This document shows positions 24,192-31,553 of a stretch of DNA of 31,583 nucleotides, piece by piece (the first letter of the stretch is position 1; every line of letters starts with the position of its first letter). Position numbers and translations under genes: made by a program. Below the pieces are notes generated by a model. It saw only the letters and a list, made by a program, of their open reading frames with translations, made no database searches and was not told the DNA's origin. Source of the DNA: Thermoplasmata archaeon (GTDB taxonomy: Archaea > Thermoplasmatota > Thermoplasmata > Thermoplasmatales > Thermoplasmataceae); the NCBI GenBank assembly GCA_021826795.1, contig JAKAYM010000006.1, positions 1 to 31,583 on the forward strand. The letters are read 5' to 3'.

Positions 24192-26071
24192 CAATATTAT
24201 ATTATCTTATATTCCTGCTTCCACTTTTAGCATTTCCGATGGAATATATCATAGGCAGGTATAAAATAAAATATTCTGGTATTTTCAGCAGTCTGATGAT
24301 TGCCGGGTCATTGATACTGATAATAGTAGCCTATCTCTACCTGCTCAATCATAACTATATATATTCTCATTATACATGGTTCTACAATATAGACATTGGA
24401 ATATACATAAGTCATCTCACAGTTATAATGGCCATGATGGTTGCTTTCATGTCCTTAATGATCAATCTGTTTGCAATGTTTTATATGAAAAAAGATCCAA
24501 GGAAGAATATTTACTTTTCTGAAACATCTCTATTTATAGGTGCTATGCTCGGTCTGGTTGTTTCCTCAAATCTGGTCCTATTTTTCCTCTTCTGGGAGAT
24601 AGTCGGGCTTTGCTCTTATCTTCTTATAGGCTTCTGGTTTTTCAAGCCGAATGCTGCCGCTGCAGCAAAGAAAGCCTTCATAGTAACAAGAGTTGGGGAT
24701 TTGTTATTCATCATCGGAATGGGAGTTCTATATACAAAACTGGTAACAGTGGTGCCCACTGGTATAAGCCCCATGAGCATACCCTATCTTATTGACAATG
24801 CCAGGAGCATTTCAATAGCGATTGGGCCAAATGTTCTTGCACTTGCAACCATTCTATTCCTCGGTGGTGCAGTTGCCAAATCTGCACAGTTTCCATTGCA
24901 TGTGTGGCTTCCCGATTCCATGGAAGGCCCAACGACTGTATCGGCTCTTATCCATGCAGCCACAATGGTTACCGCTGGTGTTTATCTCGTAGCAAGGCTC
25001 TTTCCCTTATTCTATTATGCCTCTTCATACTCGCTTTACGCTGTAGTGCTCATAGGTGCGTTTACAGCATTCTATGCAGGAATTCTCGGAATTGTAGTAA
25101 ATGATATTAAAAGGGTTCTGGCATATTCCACAATAAGCCAGCTAGGTTATATGATGGCAGCAATTGGCCTGGGTGGAGTAATAGGCTACTCAGGTGTGGC
25201 ATTTGGTATGTACCATCTGGTTGTACATGCTGTATTCAAGGCACTCCTTTTCATGGCCGCCGCAGTAATATTATTGACTCTCATGGAGTTAAGAAACATA
25301 AAGGACATGGGCGGGCTTTTCAGGAGAATGCCTGCAACAGCTATACTCATGCTCATAGGCGCTCTTACTCTGGCTGCAATCCCTCCTACTGCTGGTTACT
25401 TCTCAAAGGGTCAGATAATATCTGGCGCATATGAATACTTTGTAAATTCTGGAAATATAATACCGTGGCTTCTTCTCTTATTCGGGGAAATACTGACTGC
25501 AACATACACATTCAGGATGTATTTTCTTGTATTTCTTGGAAAACCCCGGTCCAAACTGGCAGAAAAAGCCCACGATCCCAAGCTAATATACTTATCACCG
25601 CTGATAATACTGGCATTCCTGTCACTGACACTGGGCATTATACAGGAGCCATTCTATAAATTCATAGATGCATCTGTCTTTGTTTATACTCCGCCACTGG
25701 CAATAAAAATTCTGCCGGTAATATTCTCTTTTATAGGAATAGGAATCGCCTATGTTATCTACCGTTATAACGTCAATGGCCATACCACTATTTATAAAAA
25801 CCCACTTTATAAGGTTATCAAGAATAAATTCTATTTTGACTGGCTTTACACAGAAATAATATCAGAACGCATAATACTTCCTATTTCATACATATTCGGT
25901 GCCGGCGAGAGAGAACTGGATAATGGTATAAATGCAACAGGTAGGGATATCTCAGACCTCGGTTCAGACTTCAGAAAGATAGAGACAGGCAGCATACCCT
26001 TCTACGTGGCTTTTCTCATAATCGGCATGATTGTTATATTTGCAATCATTGAATTAATCGAGGTGATCTGA
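24185..26071 (+). CDS. nuoL: Complex I antiporter-like subunit NuoL
   Basis: 628-residue proton-channel subunit, about 16 membrane helices plus the lateral C-terminal helix that braces the arm. Key residues by family comparison: Glu in LFWEIVGLCSYLLIGFW (TM5), Lys in VAKSAQFPLHVWLPD (TM7), His in SALIHAATMVTAGVY (TM8) and Lys in PPTAGYFSKGQIISG (TM12). GAGGG lies seven bases before the ATG. The TGA stop is followed without a gap by the NuoM reading frame in the same phase. Confidence 0.96.
   Translation: MVAILYYLIFLLPLLAFPMEYIIGRYKIKYSGIFSSLMIAGSLILIIVAYLYLLNHNYIYSHYTWFYNIDIGIYISHLTVIMAMMVAFMSLMINLFAMFYMKKDPRKNIYFSETSLFIGAMLGLVVSSNLVLFFLFWEIVGLCSYLLIGFWFFKPNAAAAAKKAFIVTRVGDLLFIIGMGVLYTKLVTVVPTGISPMSIPYLIDNARSISIAIGPNVLALATILFLGGAVAKSAQFPLHVWLPDSMEGPTTVSALIHAATMVTAGVYLVARLFPLFYYASSYSLYAVVLIGAFTAFYAGILGIVVNDIKRVLAYSTISQLGYMMAAIGLGGVIGYSGVAFGMYHLVVHAVFKALLFMAAAVILLTLMELRNIKDMGGLFRRMPATAILMLIGALTLAAIPPTAGYFSKGQIISGAYEYFVNSGNIIPWLLLLFGEILTATYTFRMYFLVFLGKPRSKLAEKAHDPKLIYLSPLIILAFLSLTLGIIQEPFYKFIDASVFVYTPPLAIKILPVIFSFIGIGIAYVIYRYNVNGHTTIYKNPLYKVIKNKFYFDWLYTEIISERIILPISYIFGAGERELDNGINATGRDISDLGSDFRKIETGSIPFYVAFLIIGMIVIFAIIELIEVI
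26060..26068 (+). promoter_or_regulatory. Shine-Dalgarno site that locates the nuoM start
   Basis: GAGGTGATC, the strongest ribosome site in the operon, inside the last codons of nuoL. At the six-base spacing used by nuoB, nuoC, nuoI and the gene at 28981, the start codon would be ACG at 26072; at nine bases it would be ATT at 26075. The first ATG/GTG/TTG in the NuoM frame is more than 110 bases further on. Confidence 0.75.
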
Positions 26072-27568
26072 ACGATTTTATTTTACTTCTTCATACTATT
26101 TTTTATTCTGGCAGTACTGAGCTTTTTCGGCGGGGACCGCTCAAAGACGTTATCCCTGGCTTCCCTCGGAATACTCACAGTGTTTTTTATCATATATTCT
26201 GTATTGCAATTCAGGAATTACAATGGCGGAGTAATAGCATATTATAATATTCTGCTTGCACAGTTCCATGCCAGTGGAATTACCGTAAACATAGATTTTT
26301 CGCTGGGATTGACTGGTTTTACTGATCTTCTAGTGATAATCTCACTGTTTATTACAATATTTGCAGTACTCATGGGGGGCAAAAACCATGGTGCGTATTT
26401 CTACGGATTATTCATGGCTTCAGGTTTCGGTCTGGCCGGGCTCTTCATTGTGAGAAATTTCCTGTTTTTCTATATCTTCTGGGAGGTTGTTCTCATTCCA
26501 GTATTTTTCATAATCGGGAAGTACGGAACCGGAAACAAGGAGAGAAGTTCCTTAAAATTCTTCATATATACCCATATAGGATCACTATTCCTGCTCCTAT
26601 CCATATTCACACTGTCAACTTATTACTTTATCAACACGGGAATATTCACATTCCAGGTAAGTGATCTAACCTCCATTTCATTCCTTGGCACCGTTCCGAA
26701 ATCAGGTTTCTATTTCATTATCTTCGGTTTCCTGCTGGCCTTTCTCATAAAACTTCCCTCATTTCCACTGCATTCATGGCTGCCTGATGCATATAATGAC
26801 GCCCCCTATTCCGGGACAATAATGCTTTCAGGGGGACTTGTTGCCATGGGAGGATACGGCCTTCTTGGCATATTATACCCGATGGCAGGCCTGTTTCCAA
26901 GGGTACTTGCATATTTTATCATATTTCTGGGATTGATCAGCGTCATATATTTCTCATTCTCTGCATTATTTCAGAGCGATCTTAAAAGAATGGCTGCCTA
27001 CGGCAGTGCTGCTGAAATGGCCTTTATAACAATTGCTTTTGGAACTGCGCTTCTATCAACAGGCTATGTCAGGACACTTGACCTTGCGGGTGGTATGTAC
27101 CAGATAATAGCACATACTTTTGTTGCAGCGCTCATATTTGCATCGCTTTCCATGCTTTACAGGAGGACACAGACTTCAAAGATATACGACCTGGGTGGAC
27201 TCAACCGGGAACTGCCGGTGCTTTCATCATTTCTGCTGATCGGCATGCTGGCGTCACTGGGATTACCATCTCTGGCTGGATTCATCGGTGAATTCTCAGT
27301 CACAATATCAGCATTCCAGAGTATCGGATTATACACGCTGTTTATAGTACTTGGGCTAATTATTACCGCAGCCTTTTATATATGGGCCGCCCAGAGGTCC
27401 CTATTCGGATACTACAACGAGCGCCTGGGAAGATTAAAGGACATAAATAAGCAGGAATTTCTTATATTATTCTTCATCCTGGCGGGAACAATTTTCCTTG
27501 GTATCTATCCTACACTATTGTTTAAGCTACTGACAGAATACGCTTCGAATCTTGGGGGATTATTATGA
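26072..27568 (+). CDS. nuoM: Complex I antiporter-like subunit NuoM, probable non-standard start
   Basis: Proton-channel subunit. The first standard start in frame is GTG at 26180 (462 aa), but the 36 codons upstream encode ILFYFFILFFILAVLSFF and a loop, a typical NuoM first helix, so translation must begin near 26072. ACG at 26072 (six bases after GAGGTG) or ATT at 26075 are the candidates, giving 497-498 residues, the normal NuoM length. Recognised residues: Glu in FYIFWEVVLIPVFF (TM5), Lys in LIKLPSFPLHSWLPDA (TM7), Glu in AGFIGEFSV (TM12). The TM8 lysine of other NuoM proteins is Ala258 (codon 26843-26845, GGLVAMGGYG). A single-base change of ATG to ACG, or a sequencing error, is the simplest explanation of the start. 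Confidence 0.9.
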   Translation, partial: TILFYFFILFFILAVLSFFGGDRSKTLSLASLGILTVFFIIYSVLQFRNYNGGVIAYYNILLAQFHASGITVNIDFSLGLTGFTDLLVIISLFITIFAVLMGGKNHGAYFYGLFMASGFGLAGLFIVRNFLFFYIFWEVVLIPVFFIIGKYGTGNKERSSLKFFIYTHIGSLFLLLSIFTLSTYYFINTGIFTFQVSDLTSISFLGTVPKSGFYFIIFGFLLAFLIKLPSFPLHSWLPDAYNDAPYSGTIMLSGGLVAMGGYGLLGILYPMAGLFPRVLAYFIIFLGLISVIYFSFSALFQSDLKRMAAYGSAAEMAFITIAFGTALLSTGYVRTLDLAGGMYQIIAHTFVAALIFASLSMLYRRTQTSKIYDLGGLNRELPVLSSFLLIGMLASLGLPSLAGFIGEFSVTISAFQSIGLYTLFIVLGLIITAAFYIWAAQRSLFGYYNERLGRLKDINKQEFLILFFILAGTIFLGIYPTLLFKLLTEYASNLGGLL

Positions 27569-28971
27569 TTTATGAATACCTTTACGCATTGATATTATTA
27601 GGACTCGCCGGCTTCATAACACTTACAGCCGGTATTAAAACAGACAGCAGGAGAATACTTGGAGGATTTACCTTTATTATCCTTATAGCAGCATTTTTCA
27701 TTCTGCTCTTCCAGGAAAAGAATTACAGTATACTTTCTCTCAATATATCGTCCTTTGATACGTACTGGGCACTGATATTTCTGGTTTCCATAATGGTTAT
27801 TATAATACCGTCAATGAACGATATAAAGAAGAGGTTTGATGTTTATTATGCACTTCTTTTATTTATAGCACTTTCTATGGTTATCGCAGCATTTTCGTAT
27901 AATCTCATTGTGCTGTTTGTATCCTTCGAGGGAGTAAGTATAGGAACATATGTACTGACAGCATACAATAAAACAAAACGTAATCTGGAAGCCTCACTGA
28001 AATATTTTATGATAAGCACAATAGGAACATCATTCAATATAATGGGGATAGCATTCTTTTATCTGTCTACAAGGACTTTTAATTTACAGGCTGTAGGGAC
28101 TATAGATTTCGATAAGTCTCTTCTGTTATCCCTTGTATTCATAACCATCGGATTCGGATTCAAAATAGCAATATTCCCCATGCAGCAGTGGGCAATAGAT
28201 ACATATGACGGTGCACCCAATTCCGTATCTGCATTTCTCTCAACAGGGGGAAAGCTTGTGGCATATATGATTCTGTTAAAATTCCTGTTTCTGGGATTTA
28301 TACCGGATTATAATTACGTTTTCCTCTTCTTCGCCATACTTGCAATACTTACAATGACGTACGGAAATCTTGCAGCATTGATGGAAAACAATCTGAAACG
28401 GATACTGGGTTATTCCAGCATTGCCCAGGCCGGGTATATGATACTTGTTTTTGCGCTGATAGGATATTCATACTATCCTGCAGTTCTTGTGTCAAAGGAA
28501 ATTTTTGTGAGATTCGCCATAGCATCGGCAATGTTCTACGCCGTAGCATATATTTTTATGAAAGCCGGTCCTTTTATAGCAATGAGCCTCGTAAAAAGCG
28601 ATAAGGTCATGATTGACGATATAGTTGGATTGAGCAAAAAATCAAGATGGACTGCCCTGTTTCTGGCAGTAATGCTCCTTTCCCTTGCCGGTGTTCCACT
28701 TACGGGAGGATTTATAGCCAAGTATTTCCTGTTCTTTTCTCTGATTATAGGAGATCTGTGGTGGCTGGCCGTTATAGCAATTATAAACAGTGCCATTTCT
28801 ATCTTTTATTACTTCAGAATTATTATATATTCCTACAGGAAAGAGGGAAACAATGACTTCAACATGGCACCAGGGATAAAATACAGTGTAATAATAATGG
28901 GATTGATTACACTGGGTCTGGGAGTATCGTTTGCACTGTACACATACCTGGCGGGTATAGCGGTCATATAG
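27565..28971 (+). CDS. nuoN: Complex I antiporter-like subunit NuoN
   Basis: 468-residue third proton-channel subunit, about 14 helices. The TM5 acidic residue is in LFVSFEGVSIGTYVL; TM7 has Lys in FKIAIFPMQQWAIDTYDGAP; TM8 Lys is kept in LSTGGKLVAYMIL; TM12 Lys is in LTGGFIAKYFLFF. GGGGG lies six bases before the ATG, which overlaps the nuoM stop as ATGA. It is followed by AGGTG and two further small genes. Confidence 0.95.
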   Translation: MIYEYLYALILLGLAGFITLTAGIKTDSRRILGGFTFIILIAAFFILLFQEKNYSILSLNISSFDTYWALIFLVSIMVIIIPSMNDIKKRFDVYYALLLFIALSMVIAAFSYNLIVLFVSFEGVSIGTYVLTAYNKTKRNLEASLKYFMISTIGTSFNIMGIAFFYLSTRTFNLQAVGTIDFDKSLLLSLVFITIGFGFKIAIFPMQQWAIDTYDGAPNSVSAFLSTGGKLVAYMILLKFLFLGFIPDYNYVFLFFAILAILTMTYGNLAALMENNLKRILGYSSIAQAGYMILVFALIGYSYYPAVLVSKEIFVRFAIASAMFYAVAYIFMKAGPFIAMSLVKSDKVMIDDIVGLSKKSRWTALFLAVMLLSLAGVPLTGGFIAKYFLFFSLIIGDLWWLAVIAIINSAISIFYYFRIIIYSYRKEGNNDFNMAPGIKYSVIIMGLITLGLGVSFALYTYLAGIAVI

Positions 28972-28980
28972 GTGATATAA

Positions 28981-29319
28981 GTGAATACAGAGGATGTAAT
29001 AGAAATTTTTAAAATCTCCATTGTCGACGGAGATGTGAATAATGCCTACAGAATTGTGGAAAAGAGCATGAAAAAATACGAAAAGAGAGGAGAAGGTATA
29101 AAAAAAGAATTCATGGAATATCTTATTAAAGGACTAAAGGGTGAATTAACCACTGATGAAATTAGCAATGTACTCTCCGATGATAAATATAATATATTTC
29201 CATATATAAGAGATTATAAAGGTTATATTTTCTCCCTAATTGATGCCATGAAATATTCTATAAATCGTTACAATATCAATTATCCTGATTTTGATGCTAA
29301 GAGGTGCGATGACCTATGA
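28981..29319 (+). CDS. Hypothetical 112-residue protein, coupled to nuoN
   Basis: Soluble, helical, highly charged protein (VEKSMKKYEKRGEGIKKEF), with an aromatic YIRDYKGYIFSLIDAMKYS segment near residues 77-95. No family recognised; its single Cys is near the C-terminus. Start is GTG at 28981 with AGGTG exactly six bases upstream, overlapping the nuoN stop region, so it is the next cistron of the nuo operon. Position suggests an accessory subunit, assembly factor or donor adaptor for complex I, but this is inference from linkage only. Confidence 0.75.
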   Translation: MNTEDVIEIFKISIVDGDVNNAYRIVEKSMKKYEKRGEGIKKEFMEYLIKGLKGELTTDEISNVLSDDKYNIFPYIRDYKGYIFSLIDAMKYSINRYNINYPDFDAKRCDDL

Positions 29320-29561
29320 ATTATCTCGAGTGCTTCAAAGATATAGCTGATGCACAGGAGGCTGCAGAGGCAATCCATTGTGTCCAGAAATGTGGTGAAA
29401 CCGTACTGTATGATAAAGATCAGACGAGGTTGATACTGTGGAGAGAAATATACGATAAAAGCCCGGAAGAGCATATGATAAAAATCAGCAAGCTTCTGGG
29501 AATAAATTCACAGGAAAGCTATGAGGCAGCGGATAAATTATATAATTTGACAATGTATTAA
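29316..29561 (+). CDS. Hypothetical 81-residue protein, last gene of the nuo operon
   Basis: Small soluble helical protein, not recognised. C6, H21, C22 and C26 (in AIHCVQKCG) could form a metal site. It overlaps the preceding gene by ATGA, and GAGGTG lies nine bases before the ATG, so it is translated with the operon. It overlaps the convergent gene by 4 bp at its 3' end. As with its neighbour, an accessory role in the NuoEFG-less complex I is a guess from position. Confidence 0.72.
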   Translation: MNYLECFKDIADAQEAAEAIHCVQKCGETVLYDKDQTRLILWREIYDKSPEEHMIKISKLLGINSQESYEAADKLYNLTMY

Positions 29562-29893
29562 CTGTATACCAGTTCGGTTTTATATCCCATTTCCTTATAT
29601 TTTACAAGGATCTCCTGTATTTCTGAATCATCAGGGCCCTTTTCATTGAAATTCAGCGATACCACTTTCTTATCCTTGTTTATGATTACAAATCCAATGG
29701 TCTTATCCTCGGGCATAATCTCATCTGTTCTCGCATATTCTTCTATATATTCCTCAAGGCTTTCATCCGGCAGCGGTGATGTAAGCACCTCTATTAAATC
29801 ATTAAAGGAATCTTTAAATCTCGATGCAAGCACACATATAGTCGATGGATGGGTTTCGCTCATTTTTAAGTTATACATAACACAGGTTACCAT
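29558..29893 (-). CDS. Hypothetical 111-residue protein
   Basis: Acidic protein with PLPDESLEEYIEEYARTDEI near the middle and a C-terminal alpha/beta part (IGFVIINKDKKVVSLNF then EILVKYKEMGYKTELVY). I do not recognise the family. Possible starts are ATG at 29893 and ATGs at 29875 and 29863. The TATA-like minus-strand AAATATAAAATAA (29915-29927), centred about 27 nt before 29893, favours the first. Convergent with, and overlapping by 4 bp, the last gene of the nuo operon. Confidence 0.62.
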   Translation of the reverse strand: MVTCVMYNLKMSETHPSTICVLASRFKDSFNDLIEVLTSPLPDESLEEYIEEYARTDEIMPEDKTIGFVIINKDKKVVSLNFNEKGPDDSEIQEILVKYKEMGYKTELVYS

Positions 29894-29914
29894 TGTTATC
29901 TATTGATGATTACG

Positions 29915-29927
29915 TTATTTTATATTT
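29915..29927 (-). promoter_or_regulatory. TATA box for the 111-residue protein
   Basis: AAATATAAAATAA on the minus strand, centred about 27 nt before the ATG at 29893. The rest of the gap to 30059 holds only a short hairpin (CAGTAA 30033-30038 with TTACTG 30045-30050) just after the arsR stop, possibly part of a terminator. Confidence 0.45.
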
Positions 29928-30059
29928 GAATTTTGTTTTGCAAAGTGGTATAACTTCGAATTAATAGATTACCAGATAAAAACTCTCACTGATGCAAAAT
30001 GCTCACTCTTTCATAGGCATATTTCTATATATCAGTAATATGATTTACTGCTGAAATTT

Positions 30060-30407
30060 CTAAAATTTACACGTTGCATGATTTCCTGAAGACGCCGCTG
30101 GAAAAATATTTTCCGGTGGTTCAGGAATAAGTTTTATAATTTCATTGATTACCGGATTTTTTTGGCTGTTAAGAGAGTAATAAATCCACTGGGCATCCCT
30201 TCTCTCCTTCACAAGACCTGCAGATTTTAACTTTGCAAGATGCTGGGATACATTTGACTGGGATAAGTGTGATATTGCGGTTATTTCGCAAACACAGAGC
30301 TCATGTTTGCTTAACAATGAAAATATATACAGCCTGTTTTGATCCCCAAGTGTTTTCATAACATTCGCGACGTATTCTATACTCTGATTTTTTACTGACT
30401 GGGACAT
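30060..30407 (-). CDS. ArsR/SmtB-family metal- or sulfur-responsive repressor
   Basis: 115-residue winged-helix repressor. The alpha-3 metal-sensing motif ELCVCE (36-41, C38 and C40) is that of ArsR/CadC-type sensors, the recognition helix is SQSNVSQHLAKLKSAGLV and the wing RRDAQWIYYSL. A further Cys (C113) near the C-terminus could add a ligand. It is the third gene of an operon after the DsrE-like and FmdE-like genes, its ATG starting four bases after the previous stop. By the habit of the family it probably controls its own operon, and the 18-bp palindrome at 31414-31431 is the likely operator. The inducer (arsenite, other soft metal, or a sulfur species) is not determined. Confidence 0.87.
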   Translation of the reverse strand: MSQSVKNQSIEYVANVMKTLGDQNRLYIFSLLSKHELCVCEITAISHLSQSNVSQHLAKLKSAGLVKERRDAQWIYYSLNSQKNPVINEIIKLIPEPPENIFPAASSGNHATCKF

Positions 30408-30411
30408 AGTG

Positions 30412-31020
30412 TTATATCACATTCTTGAACATAATATCGCTGCGAATACCCTTATTGCTGTATGGCACTTCATTCCATTCATACCCAATCCGTTTTGCAT
30501 GGTAATGTTCATCCGGTTTTGTTTTCAGCAATACAGATTGCACCCAGCTGTCCTGCATATTTTTCAGAATAGTGAGGCTCTCAGAGAGTTTTGATCCTGT
30601 CATGGAAGAAAGTGATGCTTCTACACCGGAGATTTCCTGAGGGAAAAAATTCTCATCTTCAGAGACACTTACCGTTTCACCTGTTGATATTTTCTGAACT
30701 ATATACCACACACCTGATCGGTTACCGACGTCCTGGGTTCCAAATCTTACCCTTGCACCTGTAAGATATGTGGCAGCATCTCCCAGGCACGGGCTGTTCC
30801 TTGATATAACCCTCAGGTCTGTTCTATCTATTATATCCTCCGGAAACAGATCATGTAATGCCACGGAAAGTGCATAACTCCCCCTGTATAGTCCATCACA
30901 GGCATGTCCATGAAATTTTACAAGATCATTGAATCGAATCTCCTTGTATTCTCTTGAATACCTTCCATGGCTTGACTCTGTGTCAAGAACAAGGAATGAT
31001 ATACTGTCTTCCCTTGGCAA
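30412..31020 (-). CDS. FmdE-like protein with altered HGHxCxG motif
   Basis: 202-residue protein resembling the FmdE family (named after a formylmethanofuran dehydrogenase-associated protein, but widespread in organisms without methanogenesis). The family motif HGHLCPG appears as HGHACDG (37-43), followed by LYRGSYALSVAL and the second motif SPCLGDAATYLTGARVRFG. Metal binding by His and Cys is expected. Start is taken as TTG at 31020, six bases after AGGTG; a longer frame from GTG at 31029 lies inside that site. The C-terminal third is unlike typical FmdE. Being in an operon with a DsrE-like protein and ArsR repressor suggests sulfur or metal chemistry, not C1 metabolism. Confidence 0.78.
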   Translation of the reverse strand: MPREDSISFLVLDTESSHGRYSREYKEIRFNDLVKFHGHACDGLYRGSYALSVALHDLFPEDIIDRTDLRVISRNSPCLGDAATYLTGARVRFGTQDVGNRSGVWYIVQKISTGETVSVSEDENFFPQEISGVEASLSSMTGSKLSESLTILKNMQDSWVQSVLLKTKPDEHYHAKRIGYEWNEVPYSNKGIRSDIMFKNVI

Positions 31021-31043
31021 TAAAATCACCTGTTATACAGTAA

Positions 31044-31403
31044 TCAAAATGATATAACTGTATAGCCCTCTACTGCATATCTTGAAAATGCATCCCTGGC
31101 AAATTCAAGATTTATCCCGTTTTTCTTGAAAATATCCTCCATATCCAAGGTCTTCACCTGATTTGAGCATGCCTCAAGGATGATGCCAGCTTCCCGTAGC
31201 TCTTTTATAGCATCAATAACCTCGCTGTTGTCCTCTCCTTTTCCCAGAGCCTTTATCCCGCCGGTAAAGAGGAATACTTCCAGTTTTTCAATTCCATTTT
31301 CATCCTTTGCATCATATATTCTCTTTGCCACATGCAATCCGGACATTACCTTGGCACGCTGATCCAGACCTGAGCTAATTACAATTGCTATTTTTCCTGT
31401 CAT
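31044..31403 (-). CDS. DsrE/DsrF-like small sulfur-relay-type protein
   Basis: 119 residues from the ATG at 31403 (GTG at 31412 is the alternative). The start GKIAIVISSGLDQRAKVMSGLHVA, FLFTGGIKALGKG and AGIILEACSNQVKTL fit the DsrE-like fold, in which the single conserved Cys carries persulfide in sulfur-transfer proteins. This protein has one Cys, in EACSNQ. First gene of the dsrE/fmdE/arsR operon; the TATA-like sequence at about 31425-31436 supports a leaderless start at 31403. Sulfur-transfer function is inferred from the family. Confidence 0.8.
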   Translation of the reverse strand: MTGKIAIVISSGLDQRAKVMSGLHVAKRIYDAKDENGIEKLEVFLFTGGIKALGKGEDNSEVIDAIKELREAGIILEACSNQVKTLDMEDIFKKNGINLEFARDAFSRYAVEGYTVISF

Positions 31404-31413
31404 TATATTCACT

Positions 31414-31431
31414 TATTAGCATATGCTAATA
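31414..31431. promoter_or_regulatory. 18-bp perfect palindrome, likely ArsR operator
   Basis: TATTAGCATATGCTAATA is a perfect 18-bp palindrome that overlaps the TATA region and ends 10 bases before the ATG at 31403. A repressor bound here would block the promoter. Its size and symmetry fit a dimeric winged-helix repressor, and the ArsR protein is encoded in the same operon. Binding is inferred. Confidence 0.6.
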
Positions 31432-31489
31432 TACTAATTAAATATTTCTTATAATAACAGACTCTCCGCATGTCTGACTGAGACTCATA

Positions 31490-31529
31490 ACTATAATTGC
31501 TTAATTATGTAGCAATCAGTAATTATAGT
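31490..31529. repeat. Nested inverted repeat upstream of the next gene
   Basis: ACTATAATT (31490-31498) is mirrored by AATTATAGT (31521-31529), and ATTGC (31496-31500) by GCAAT (31512-31516), giving two overlapping inverted repeats around an AT-rich centre. It could be a regulator site for the gene that appears to start at 31581 or for the divergent dsrE-like operon. Confidence 0.4.
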
Positions 31530-31553
31530 AATATTATAATGTCAGCCAAAGCT

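Noticed and set aside
26180..26182. GTG at 26180 as the nuoM start
   Set aside because: It would remove the first membrane helix, leaves the perfect Shine-Dalgarno site at 26060 unused, and has no ribosome site of its own.
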